From: Anaerolineales bacterium
Lineage (GTDB): Bacteria; Chloroflexota; Anaerolineae; Anaerolineales; UBA11579
DNA: 64,000 nucleotides
Reading direction: 5' to 3'
NCBI GenBank assembly: GCA_019454165.1
Contig: CP075367.1
Coordinates: 1,962,805 to 2,026,804, forward strand
Part shown: in pieces, positions 35,601-42,438 of the stretch
Layout: each line of letters starts with the position of its first letter
How positions within the stretch are numbered: the first letter of the stretch is position 1
The notes under the pieces: generated by a model
What the model was told of the DNA's origin: nothing
Databases searched by the model: none
What the model saw: only the letters and a program-made list of their open reading frames with translations
Translations under genes and position numbers: made by a program

Positions 35601-36048
35601 GGGCGGGGTCGTCCCACTCCATCCAGTAGCCGAGGCGGATGGACTGCTCGGTTTGGACGGCGGCGAAGCGCAGGACGCGCTCTTTGCAGCGCAAGACGAA
35701 CTGATCGAGCCCGTAGGCTTCGATGTCTCGCTTGCTGGCGAACTTGAGCTCTTTCTCGACCTCAACCTCGACCCACAGGCCCTGGCAGTCAAAGCCCTGC
35801 TGGTAGCGCAGCTGACGGCCCTGCATGGCGTAGTAGCGGTTGTAGAGATCCTTGTAGGTGCGGCCCCAGCCGTGGTGGACGCCCATGGGGTTGTTGGCGG
35901 TGATAGGGCCATCGATGAAGCTCCACGGCTTGGCGCCGGCGCGCAGAGCGCGCAGCTTGGCGAGCGAGCGATCCTGCTGCCAGAAGGCCAGGGTGTCGTG
36001 CTCCTGAGCGATGAAATCTACCTTGTTGGGTACTTCTCGAAAAGCCAT
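32632..36048 (-). CDS. ileS: Isoleucyl-tRNA synthetase
   Basis: A 1138-residue class I synthetase with the whole IleRS layout: catalytic Rossmann fold with an insertion for editing, KSKGN at the second signature, anticodon-binding domain and a long C-terminal region. The first signature is unusual: the HIGH site reads HHGW in NPMGVHHGWGRTYKD and the KMSKS site reads MHKSKGN. A recognisable but divergent group of IleRS has this form. Zinc-type Cys pairs are visible (CWRCKTE, CDSCK, CEHC). It is led by a T-box, and its stop overlaps msrB. Confidence 0.95.
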   Translation of the reverse strand: MAFREVPNKVDFIAQEHDTLAFWQQDRSLAKLRALRAGAKPWSFIDGPITANNPMGVHHGWGRTYKDLYNRYYAMQGRQLRYQQGFDCQGLWVEVEVEKELKFASKRDIEAYGLDQFVLRCKERVLRFAAVQTEQSIRLGYWMEWDDPAQLRWLADQLAADPQAEIAYAGPAGGAAGTVEQVVGHLGLPELGGSYFTFSDENNYMIWAFLKKCWEKGWLYRGADSMPWCPRCATGISQHEIESDGYKEVTHKSITLRLPLRGRQNEYLLAWTTTPWTLTSNVAAAVGPELDYVKVRQGDDVYYLSKGTLAMLKGEHEVLAELKGREMEGWAYDGPFDDLPAANEPGGHLELRDLVKGVTQSAKEAHRVILWDEVGEAEGTGIVHIAPGAGAEDYQLGRQNKLPIIVPIDDEARIVDGFGPLTGMTTAEVPDTVAQLLEQKGLLYKYEPYTHRYPTCWRCKTELVWRVVDEWFISMGETYDKPREQLTAEEKANSLRYQIMDVVDQIRWVPEFGHAREMDWLRNMHDWMISKKRYWGLALPIWVCDSCKQHTVVGSEDELAQRAVAGYDTFAGHTPHRPYIDAVKVKCEHCAEGHMTRIPDVGNPWLDAGIVSMSTLRYRAEPEYWQQWFPADWISESFPGQFRNWFYSLLAMGTVMAETAPFKNLFSYSTLLDESGEAMHKSKGNSIEFNEAANKMGVDVMRWMYCAQKPENNLLFGYNKADDVRRRFLIPLWNIYSFFVTYARLDGWVPSFAGFDPNHPEGATPSSENPLDKWILARLNQAVQQSTNRLDNWDAFGVTLAVESLIDDLSNWYVRRSRRRFWRSEQDRDKQAAYTTLWHVLVKLIRTIAPMTPFVVEEMYQNLIAAHADAAYSSVHMTLYPQADAAAIDETLINEMGLARQVASLGLSARGAANLKVRQPLAKALVHSAAGANQLSDYLIEIVKDELNVKDIEFVQQSGQLVTYSLQPNNAKLGPRFGADFPKLRAALNALDAAAVAARVAAGEPVQLTLDGNAIELAADEVLVNSQPAEGLAVAAEKGVTVGLDTALTPELRAEGTARELVRRIQDMRKKADFNIEDRIRTYYTAEGDLAAVLAQWAETIKSETLSLELAAGPAPAGAFSEEHKVDGATVTLAVEKA

Positions 36049-36328
36049 AATTCTCCTCTGTGATGCATCGACTAATCAGTTGATCTGTTAGTCGGTTTAG
36101 CTAGTCGACTGGTCGGATAGTCGATCTCATTGCAAGTTGTAGTTGAGTGAGCGGGGTGTCCTCGATACAACTTGACAAGACTTCCCACCCTCACCCCGGC
36201 ACAACTTCGTTGTGCCACAACTGGATTGTTAATGTGCAGGCTGGCGGCAGGTAACTGCCAGCAGACTGCACAGCTTGCCATACTTCGCCCGCAGCGGGCG
36301 AAACTGGGCGGGAAGTCAAGCAACTTAA
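36049..36328 (-). other. Spacer between T-box terminator and ileS start, with hairpins and TAGTCG repeats
   Basis: About 280 bases separate the T-box terminator from the ileS ATG, far longer than usual. It contains three compact hairpins (8-bp GGCACAAC stem near 36200, a CTGGCGGCAG stem near 36245, a TTCGCCCG stem with 3-base loop near 36285) and a run of short imperfect TAGTCG/CGACTA repeats between 36069 and 36124. No open frame of interest is seen. Confidence 0.5.
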
Positions 36329-36586
36329 ACAAAAAGCTCCCGTCCACAATGCTTGGGACGAGAGCGAACTCCCGCGGTACCACCCAGCTTCCTCCGCGTA
36401 CGTGCGAAGGCTACTTAGTCGTCTTGGTAACGGGCTACGAGCCCGGCGCACTTAGTAGCTGATAGCGGTCAACTATCAGGGTTCAGTTTGCGTACAACAG
36501 AGGGATTTTCGGCCAGCCGCACCACCTGGCTCACACCGGCCCAGGCTCGCTTGAGGTTTGGTTGTTGGCGTACTCGTCTCTAAGGC
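36329..36586 (-). promoter_or_regulatory. T-box leader of ileS
   Basis: On the minus strand the T-box core TGGGTGGTACCGCGGG lies at 36386-36371, followed by a terminator stem (GCTCTCGTCC with GGACGGGAGC, 36365-36336) and TTTTTGTTT. Upstream is stem I with the AGTA motif (GACGAGTACG) and the distal-loop GAGCC...GGTGTGAGCC pair. A plausible isoleucine specifier ATC lies at 36506-36504. A CATAAT -10 box at 36594-36589 sets the start near 36582. Uncharged tRNA-Ile should favour the antiterminator and raise ileS-msrB expression. Confidence 0.93.
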
Positions 36587-36809
36587 TGATTATGCCATAG
36601 ACTGAGCTGGCGAGGAGGAGCTGCGTAGTCTTGTGGGCGGAATGGTGACGAAGTATGGGAGGCGCACAGCGGTAGATCGTAGGAGGCCAACTGGCGAGCG
36701 CGTCCTGTTGCACCTCTCAGTTTTGTTTTTTTGTTCGGCGTCAGGCACAAGTTGAGCATTCGGCACGTTGTTCGGAGTACTTATTCACTTTACTCCAAGG
36801 AGGACGGAC

Positions 36810-36968
36810 ATGGCTGATGACGAAAAGCACCAGAGCGATTTGCCTCAGGATGAGGACGACAACCGCGGCGCCACCGAGGATCACGGCGGCAACGCCCACC
36901 CGGAGACGGATCCCACCCGCACGGTGCCAGACGAAGCTGACGAGGACGCGGACGAGCGCCCGAACTAA
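36810..36968 (+). CDS. 52-residue very acidic small protein
   Basis: AAGGAGG at 8 bases before the ATG marks a true start. The peptide has 19 Asp/Glu in 52 residues, few hydrophobics and no Cys, so it is probably disordered. I do not recognise a family. A 9-bp hairpin and then a strong terminator follow, so it is a monocistronic gene. The frame is short enough to be missed by automated calls. Function unknown; acidic disordered proteins can act as mimics of nucleic acid or as chaperone tails, but this is speculation. Confidence 0.65.
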   Translation: MADDEKHQSDLPQDEDDNRGATEDHGGNAHPETDPTRTVPDEADEDADERPN

Positions 36969-36971
36969 CGT

Positions 36972-37031
36972 CATTGCGCCTATGGCGCAATGAAGGCAAA
37001 CAAAACCGCCCTGCTTTCGCAGGGCGGTTTT
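36972..37031 (+). terminator. Hairpin and terminator after the acidic small protein
   Basis: CATTGCGCC/GGCGCAATG at 36972-36992, then a 13-bp AAAACCGCCCTGC stem (37002-37014 with 37019-37031) ending in T's. Confidence 0.85.
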
Positions 37032-37115
37032 GCACTGTGCAGCGTGGAGATTGCTGTACTATTTCCCAAACCACACACAGCCGCTAGAAATTATTTCCAG
37101 GAAAACGAGGCAAAC

Positions 37116-37334
37116 ATGAGATGCTCGAGTTGCGATCAGGCTGAGATGCAAGAGGGAACGACAACCGTAGCGTTCGAACACAAGGGCGCCAGCTATACCT
37201 TCAAGAAGGTGCCGGCTATGGTGTGCCCAAGTTGCGGCACCTCATCCGTGGACGAGAAGATCAACGACCAGCTCATGCTGCGTGCTGAAATGTTGCGGGA
37301 AAGCGCCGCCAAGGTCTATATCCGCGAGTATTAG
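37116..37334 (+). CDS. YgiT-type zinc finger protein
   Basis: A 72-residue protein with two CxxC pairs (CSSC near residue 3 and CPSC near 38) flanking GTTTVAFEHKGASYTFKKVPAMVC, the pattern of the MqsA/YgiT N-terminal zinc domain. The C-terminal helix-turn-helix of full MqsA is missing. In many genomes this domain partners a toxin (MqsR or RelE type) or a DUF4258 protein, but no such gene lies beside it. The ATG at 37116 begins MRCSSC. Confidence 0.75.
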   Translation: MRCSSCDQAEMQEGTTTVAFEHKGASYTFKKVPAMVCPSCGTSSVDEKINDQLMLRAEMLRESAAKVYIREY

Positions 37335-37370
37335 CTTAGGCTAGAAGATCGTTTCGGCAGCATACCTAAT

Positions 37371-37402
37371 AAAAAGCCGCCCCATTGCTGGGGCGGCTTT
37401 TT
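37371..37402. terminator. Bidirectional terminator, YgiT-type gene and cold-shock gene 1
   Basis: AAAAAGCCGCCCC (37371-37383) pairs with 37390-37402, with T-runs on both strands. Confidence 0.88.
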
Positions 37403-37427
37403 TTGTTTGCCTAGGTAAGCTAGTTGA

Positions 37428-37640
37428 CTAGCCTACGACGACGACGTCCTGAGCCTGGGGGCCCTTCTGGCCCTGGGTCACGGTGAATTCCACCTTCTGA
37501 CCCTCTTCCAGGTTACGGAAGCCTTCGCCGCTGATGGCGCTGAAGTGGACGAAGACGTCCGGGCCACCCTCACGGGTGATGAAACCGAAGCCCTTGGTGC
37601 CATTGAACCACTTCACGGTGCCTTGAATGCGTTCTGCCAT
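37428..37640 (-). CDS. csp: Cold-shock protein 1
   Basis: A 70-residue CSD protein with RNP1 KGFGFI and RNP2 VFVHF. It binds single-stranded RNA and DNA and acts as an RNA chaperone. AAAGGAG precedes the ATG. A long AT-richer leader region lies upstream. It is closely similar to the second copy at 40581, with which it shares the [14 protein letters not shown] segment, so they are paralogues in a duplicated neighbourhood. Confidence 0.95.
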   Translation of the reverse strand: MAERIQGTVKWFNGTKGFGFITREGGPDVFVHFSAISGEGFRNLEEGQKVEFTVTQGQKGPQAQDVVVVG

Positions 37641-37847
37641 TGCGATCTATTAACTCCTTTCTTGCAGAGTTAGGTAGAGCGTTCTTACGCCATGGCGGCG
37701 CGACAGACCGGAACTCAGCATAGCCGAATTCACACCTGTACATTCAAGGACAGTTGTAATGACTGTGGGGGAAAAACCTTGAAAAACCACTACTAACCTA
37801 CAGCCGAAAATATATCACGAAATTTGTTAGATGTATATATGAAAATT

Positions 37848-37899
37848 GCGCTGCTGCGCAGCGCGGGAGAACTGCGCAGCAAGCTGCGCGGCGTTCTCC
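37848..37899. repeat. Compound hairpin repeat upstream of lipoprotein 1
   Basis: GCGCTGCTGCGCAGCGCGG is followed by a nested palindrome: outer arms GGAGAAC/GTTCTCC and inner arms TGCGCAGC/CTGCGCGGC. The first 19 bases and the nested design match the pair of repeats at 48471-48609, though the inner arm sequence differs. The same gap (37641-37943) otherwise holds the csp leader and TATAAT at 37932-37937. Confidence 0.6.
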
Positions 37900-37943
37900 A
37901 GAGATTAAAGCAGGCCGGATTGGCTGGGCTGTATAATGTGGCT

Positions 37944-38723
37944 ATGCGCAGAACCCTCTTATCGATTTCGTTGCTGATCCTGGCCAGCCTGGCCGCCGGT
38001 TGCGCGGCCCTGGCGCCCGCTCCCACCGAGACCCCGACGCCGACTGCGAGCCAGACGGCTACCCTGACGGCCACGGCAACCGCCAGCCGCACGCCCACGG
38101 CGACGATCACCCTGACGCCAAGCATCACCCCTACCCCAAGCCCTACCCTGCCGCCGACGCCCAGTTTCACCTGGGGCACGGTGAATGTGGATATGGCCAG
38201 TTGCCGCTTCGGGCCGGGCGGCGGCTACCTGCTGGCGACGACGATATACAGGGGCAACACGGTGGAAGTGCTCGGCCACATGGAGCGCAACGAGAACTGG
38301 TGGCTGGTCAACCTGGTGGAGTTCCGCCCGGCGCGCAAATGCTGGGTTAGCCAGGAGCTGATCACGCTGGGCGTAGAGCCCAGGCTGGTCTACCCGCTGG
38401 ATAACCCGCACGCGGTGCTGCCGTGGACCAAGCAGCCCTACGAGCCACTCAAGGGCGTACGCGCCACCCGCAGCGGCAACATCGTGACCGTCAGCTGGGA
38501 GCCGTTCGAGTACCTGCCGGGCGACGATTCCTTGCAGAACAAGTATCTCGTTGAGTCATGGGTGTGCCAGAACGGCGAGTTCGTGTTCCGTGCCTATGGC
38601 ACCAACAACACCTTCATTGAAATCCATGATGAGAAGGGCAACTGCAGCGAGGCTTCGTATGCGCGGGCCTTCGGCTCAGATAAGCACGGCTATACTGGCT
38701 GGGTGGGAGTGCCTTGGCCCTAA
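37944..38723 (+). CDS. SH3-like/FN3-like lipoprotein 1
   Basis: A 259-residue lipoprotein with LAAGC lipobox (Cys20) and a ~45-residue Thr/Pro repeat linker. Then comes an SH3-like segment with CRFGPGGGYL and WLVN, and a C-terminal domain of FN3-like strands (GNIVTVSWEPFEYLPGDDS ... YLVESWVCQNGEFVF ... SDKHGYTGWVGVPWP). The four or more Cys outside the lipobox may form disulfides. TATAAT lies 6 bases before the ATG, so the mRNA is likely leaderless. It is a paralogue of the gene at 39725. Confidence 0.8.
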   Translation: MRRTLLSISLLILASLAAGCAALAPAPTETPTPTASQTATLTATATASRTPTATITLTPSITPTPSPTLPPTPSFTWGTVNVDMASCRFGPGGGYLLATTIYRGNTVEVLGHMERNENWWLVNLVEFRPARKCWVSQELITLGVEPRLVYPLDNPHAVLPWTKQPYEPLKGVRATRSGNIVTVSWEPFEYLPGDDSLQNKYLVESWVCQNGEFVFRAYGTNNTFIEIHDEKGNCSEASYARAFGSDKHGYTGWVGVPWP

Positions 38724-38761
38724 ATCAAGTGACCAGTAAGCAGTAGATCAGTAATCAGGAA

Positions 38762-38796
38762 AACAAAAGAGCAGGTAAACCCTGCTCTTTTTTGTT
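38762..38796. terminator. Bidirectional terminator after lipoprotein 1
   Basis: AACAAAAGAGCAGG pairs with CCTGCTCTTTTTTGTT around a TAAAC loop; between convergent genes. Confidence 0.85.
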
Positions 38797-38842
38797 ATTC
38801 GATCTACCTGCTCACAGATCACTGTTCACTATTCACTTGCCC

Positions 38843-39673
38843 TTACAAGCCGTAGCGACCAAAGGCCAACAGGTGCAGCAGGATCAGCAGCCACAGGTTG
38901 CCGGTCTTGCGCCAGAAGTAGCCGGCGAGCACGCCGTTGGTGGTGACGAGTACCAGCGCACCAGCCAGCGGCATCGGGTAGCGGTTGCCGAACAGATACA
39001 GCGGCAGGAAGGCGGCGCTGTACATCAGTGCTTGCACCAGCACGGCCCAGCGACCCGGAAGGTACGCGGCCAGGCGCGGTTGCAAATAGACCCGGAAGAA
39101 TACCTCCTCCAGGATGGCGGCCAGAACGGCGACAACGACCACATTGCCGATGGTGGTGAAGGCCGGAGCCACCAGGTTGACGACGTTCTCGCTAGGCAGC
39201 TCGCTGGCCGGCAGCACAGCGCCCAGGGCGCGGCTGAGGCCATAGGTCAGCAGGATCACCACGGCCAGCACGCCGATCTCGCTGGGTTTCGGGAGGCGCA
39301 GGCCCCAGGCTTTGGGGCCGTAGCCGGCCGAAACCATGGCGATCACGGGCAGCAGCATGGCGCCGGCGAGCCAGGGCCAGGCGAGCCCGAAGGTGTAATG
39401 GGCACGCGCGCCGACCATGATCAACACATAGCCGAGCAGCGCCATGAGCAGCTCGCGGCGCGGGCCTTTGAGGCGCTCTTTGGGGGCATCTTTCCAGGGG
39501 AGGTACTGGCGGGCGACAGCGAAGGTGGCGGCCAGGATAATGGCTTCGGCCAGGAAGTTGCGCGTGGCAAACCCAGGGCCAACGACGATCAGGGCAATAG
39601 TGAAGCCGATCGCCAACAGGATGCCGATAACGACACTGGTGTCGTAATTATTAAAGAAACCTGGTTCTTTCAT
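38843..39673 (-). CDS. CPBP-family intramembrane metalloprotease
   Basis: A 276-residue membrane protein of about eight helices with the CPBP motif EEVFFR near residue 190 and a later His-containing helix (LLILLHLLAF). The family cuts or processes membrane proteins and sometimes serves in bacteriocin immunity. The ATG at 39673 gives MKEPGFFNNYD; an upstream ATG would run into the promoter of lipoprotein 2. It lies between the two paralogous lipoproteins. Confidence 0.85.
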   Translation of the reverse strand: MKEPGFFNNYDTSVVIGILLAIGFTIALIVVGPGFATRNFLAEAIILAATFAVARQYLPWKDAPKERLKGPRRELLMALLGYVLIMVGARAHYTFGLAWPWLAGAMLLPVIAMVSAGYGPKAWGLRLPKPSEIGVLAVVILLTYGLSRALGAVLPASELPSENVVNLVAPAFTTIGNVVVVAVLAAILEEVFFRVYLQPRLAAYLPGRWAVLVQALMYSAAFLPLYLFGNRYPMPLAGALVLVTTNGVLAGYFWRKTGNLWLLILLHLLAFGRYGL

Positions 39674-39724
39674 GCACGCGCCTCCGACCAATGGGCCAAT
39701 CCCTGAAAGTATAATGCAAAGGCT

Positions 39725-40513
39725 ATGAAACAACGCGCCGCCCTGCCCCTAACCGCATTGATCGCGCTCAGCATCCTGCTGAGCGCGTGCGGCGCACTGG
39801 CGCCGGCGGCTACTGAGACGCCGCTGCCGGCGCCAGCCACCATCACGCCGTCGGAGACTCCGCAGCCGAGCGCCACTCCCACCCCAACCGAGACGCCAAC
39901 CCCGGTGCCCACGGCAACCGACACGCCAACGGTGACGCCAACCTTTGTGGACTCGTTGCGCGCCAAAGTGATCGTAGATGGGCGGCTGGCCTGCCGCTTC
40001 GGCCCGGGGGCCGAGTATCTGTACAAGTTCACCTTTGCGGGCGGCAGCAACATTGAAGTGGTGGGCCGTATGGAGCACAGCAACTGGGTGCTGGCGCAAG
40101 CCATCGGCGGCAACAATCGCTGCTGGGTGAACGGCGGCGAGGAGTTCCTGCAATTCAACGGAGATCGCAATTCGCTGGCGCCGCGTGACCCGCATGTGGT
40201 GCTGGCCTGGTCTTACATCTACACGTACGGGCTGGGCAGCGTGAGCGCCACCCGCAGCGGCAACACGGTGACGGTGAGCTGGAATGCGATCGTGCTGAAC
40301 GCAGGCGACGACTCCGAGCAGACGCCGTACATTGTGGAGGCGTGGGTATGCCAAGGCGGCGAGTATGTCTTCACCGCCGTCGGCTCATGGGGTACGTCGG
40401 CCCAGGTGGTGGATGATGGCAGCTGCGGCATACCGGGCTACGCCCGGGTGGCCGCAGCGGAGAAACACGGCTATACGCCGTTCGTGGATGTTCCCTGGCC
40501 GCAAGCTCCCTAG
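39725..40513 (+). CDS. SH3-like/FN3-like lipoprotein 2 (paralogue)
   Basis: A 262-residue lipoprotein with SAC lipobox (Cys22), a Thr/Pro linker, an SH3-like segment with CRFGPGAEYL, and a C-terminal domain that shares SATRSGNTVTVSW, GDDSEQTPYIVEAWVCQGGEYVF and AEKHGYTPFVDVPWP with the gene at 37944. They are clearly a duplicated pair. The domain order is kept, while the linker has diverged. TATAAT lies 9 bases before the ATG. Ligand unknown. Confidence 0.8.
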   Translation: MKQRAALPLTALIALSILLSACGALAPAATETPLPAPATITPSETPQPSATPTPTETPTPVPTATDTPTVTPTFVDSLRAKVIVDGRLACRFGPGAEYLYKFTFAGGSNIEVVGRMEHSNWVLAQAIGGNNRCWVNGGEEFLQFNGDRNSLAPRDPHVVLAWSYIYTYGLGSVSATRSGNTVTVSWNAIVLNAGDDSEQTPYIVEAWVCQGGEYVFTAVGSWGTSAQVVDDGSCGIPGYARVAAAEKHGYTPFVDVPWPQAP

Positions 40514-40534
40514 CCGCAAAGTTAAATTAAATTG

Positions 40535-40563
40535 AAAGCTCCGGCATCACTGCCGGAGCTTTT
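40535..40563. terminator. Bidirectional terminator, lipoprotein 2 and cold-shock gene 2
   Basis: AAAGCTCCGGCA (40535-40546) pairs with 40551-40562, T-run follows; between convergent genes. Confidence 0.85.
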
Positions 40564-40580
40564 TAGTTTTCGTTCTGGGT

Positions 40581-40790
40581 TTACAGAGCGATAACGTCTT
40601 GAGCTTGGAGGCCCTTATCGCCTTGGACCACGGTGAACTCCACCTTTTGGCCCTCTTCCAAGTTGCGGAAGCCATCGCCGCGAATGGCACTGAAATGTAC
40701 GAAGACATCGTCAGCGCCGTCACGGGAGATGAAGCCGAAGCCCTTGGAGCCATTGAACCACTTTACGGTTCCTTGCTCACGATCAGCCAT
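40581..40790 (-). CDS. csp: Cold-shock protein 2
   Basis: A 69-residue CSD protein with KGFGFI and VFVHF, very like copy 1 ([17 protein letters not shown] against [17 protein letters not shown]). AAAGGAG precedes the ATG at a distance of about 13 bases. Convergent with lipoprotein 2. Confidence 0.95.
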   Translation of the reverse strand: MADREQGTVKWFNGSKGFGFISRDGADDVFVHFSAIRGDGFRNLEEGQKVEFTVVQGDKGLQAQDVIAL

Positions 40791-40968
40791 GTTGGATTTG
40801 GAACTCCTTTCTTACAAATTTCGGACTACAGGTTCCAAATCGAACGGGGGACCCCCCTCTAACTTGGGACTTCTGTGTACCAGATGAAAATGTTAACACG
40901 ATTCATTGTTAGGTGTTATGGGGGCTAAGTACTATTGTCTAGGGCAGGAAACAAGGATCCAGGCTTGG

Positions 40969-41012
40969 GGATTGCTTCGTGCGCAGGCAAGCCTGCGCCT
41001 CGCAATGACAAG
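40969..41012. repeat. GATTGCTTCGT/ATGACA dispersed element, partial copy
   Basis: GGATTGCTTCGT, a variable hairpin GCGCAGGC-AA-GCCTGCGC, then CTCGCAATGACAAG. The flanks match the right half of the larger element at 57838-58031; the hairpin inside differs. It lies in the 246-base gap upstream of csp 2, otherwise empty. Confidence 0.65.
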
Positions 41013-41036
41013 TCACCGCGTCGCAATAACAGGGGC

Positions 41037-41672
41037 CTACGGATGCGGGTAGAGCTGGTTCTTTTCGGGATGGTCAGGCAGGTAGAGCACCACAGCCGGG
41101 CCGGGAGCATGGGTGAGCTGGGGGTTATTCAGGGTGCTGGTTACGCCCTCGTACAGCTTGCCGTCGAGGGTGAACTGGTAGCGAATGTTCCAGGGCATGC
41201 GGCCATTGATGCGCACGCTGTGATTAGGTTCAAGGCCGATGATCTCGCCCTCTTTGGCGCGGCCAGACTTCAGCACCTCGACGGTTTGGACCGCCTGCTC
41301 GTAGCGCCAATACAGCACCGCGCCGCCGCCGCCCAAGAAGAGCAGGCCCATGCCGATGAAGGGCAGACCGACGAAGGCGGTGATGATGCCAAGGGTCAGG
41401 CCGCCGCCGACCACCGTGAAGATGATGCCGAGCATGACGAAGACAGCCATAGAGATGACCCAGCCGTCCTGCCCCAGGATCTTCCAGACATAGTTGGGAG
41501 CGATGCTGCGCGGCGGCGAAGGCGGCCAGGTGAGCTGACGGCGCGTGGCCGCTTGCGGCTGCGCGTCTGCCACACGGGCCGGCGCGGGAATAGTGCCGCC
41601 GCAGTTGCTGCAGTTGGATTGGAAGCTGAGGTAGTTTGTGCCACACCAGGGGCAAATGACAACGCTATTCAT
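41037..41672 (-). CDS. Zinc-ribbon membrane protein
   Basis: A 211-residue protein with an N-terminal zinc ribbon (CPWCGTNY ... CSNCGG), a short Pro/Ala linker, two hydrophobic helices near 65-115 and a C-terminal domain of the DUF3592-like kind (EVLKSGRAKEGEIIGLEPNHS ... YQFTLDGKLYEGVTS ... GPAVVLYLPDHPEKNQLYP). The role is unknown. The ATG at 41672 gives MNSVVICPWCG. TATACT lies 18 bases upstream. Divergent from the DtxR-type gene. Confidence 0.8.
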   Translation of the reverse strand: MNSVVICPWCGTNYLSFQSNCSNCGGTIPAPARVADAQPQAATRRQLTWPPSPPRSIAPNYVWKILGQDGWVISMAVFVMLGIIFTVVGGGLTLGIITAFVGLPFIGMGLLFLGGGGAVLYWRYEQAVQTVEVLKSGRAKEGEIIGLEPNHSVRINGRMPWNIRYQFTLDGKLYEGVTSTLNNPQLTHAPGPAVVLYLPDHPEKNQLYPHP

Positions 41673-41707
41673 TTTCACTTGTCTCATCGCAGTATAAAGC
41701 AATTGGA

Positions 41708-41736
41708 TTGACACTGCCAACTGCGGCGTATACACT
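41708..41736 (+). promoter_or_regulatory. Promoter of the DtxR-type regulator gene
   Basis: TTGACA (41708-41713), 17 bases, TACACT (41731-41736), and only 6 bases to the ATG at 41743, so transcription should start at or next to the A of ATG. Best-supported leaderless promoter in the window. Confidence 0.65.
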
Positions 41737-41742
41737 TTCGTT

Positions 41743-42438
41743 ATGCCCAAGCCTGCGGCAAATGCAAAAGAGCCGCTCTCTCAATCCATCGAAGATTATC
41801 TCAAGGCGATCTACGAACTGACCCGCGGGGATGGCCGCGCCTCTACCAACGCGCTGGCGGAATATCTCAACGTGGCCCCGGCCTCGGTGACCGGCATGCT
41901 GCAAAAGCTGGCCGGCACGCAACCCGCGCTGGTCGAGTACCAAAAGCACCGCGGCGTGCTGCTGACCGAGCAAGGCGAGCGCGTGGCGCTGGAGACGATC
42001 CGGCATCACCGCCTGCTGGAGCTGTTCCTGCATCAGATCCTCGGCTACGAATGGCACGAGGTGCATGAGGAGGCCGACCGGCTGGAGCATGTCATCAGCG
42101 AGCAGTTCGAGCAGCGCATCGCTGAGGCGCTGGGCGACCCGCGCCACGACCCGCACGGCGATCCGATCCCACGCATGGACCTGAGCCTGCCAGAGAGCGA
42201 CGAGATGCCGCTGAGCGCGCTGCGCCCCAGCCAACGCGCCCGCGTGACGCGGGTACGCGACAGTGTGGCCGACCTGCTGCTACATCTGAGCGAGCTGGGC
42301 GTAGTGCCGGGCACCGAGCTGACCGTTACCGCCTTTTCAGAATTTGACGGCAACTTGCATGTGAAACTACGCGGACGCAAAGATGAGATCGTGCTTGGCC
42401 CGCGCATTACCAGCCAGGTATACGTAGAAACTCTATGA
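41743..42438 (+). CDS. DtxR/MntR-family metal-dependent regulator
   Basis: A 231-residue protein with an N-terminal winged helix (SIEDYLKAIYELTRGDGRASTNALAEYLNVAPASVTGMLQKL is spread over residues 14-55), a dimerisation domain with metal-ligand residues (HHRLLELFL, EWHEVHEEADRLEHVIS) and an SH3-like FeoA domain at the C-terminus (LGVVPGTELTV). It senses Fe or Mn. It overlaps the CDF exporter gene by four bases (ATGA), so it most likely controls metal export in response to excess. Confidence 0.92.
   Translation: MPKPAANAKEPLSQSIEDYLKAIYELTRGDGRASTNALAEYLNVAPASVTGMLQKLAGTQPALVEYQKHRGVLLTEQGERVALETIRHHRLLELFLHQILGYEWHEVHEEADRLEHVISEQFEQRIAEALGDPRHDPHGDPIPRMDLSLPESDEMPLSALRPSQRARVTRVRDSVADLLLHLSELGVVPGTELTVTAFSEFDGNLHVKLRGRKDEIVLGPRITSQVYVETL

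Noticed and set aside
37848-37899. Continuation of the lipoprotein 1 frame upstream to ATG 37824
   Set aside because: The extension runs through a strong palindrome and would bury the signal peptide; TATAAT plus ATG at 37944 with a proper lipobox is better.
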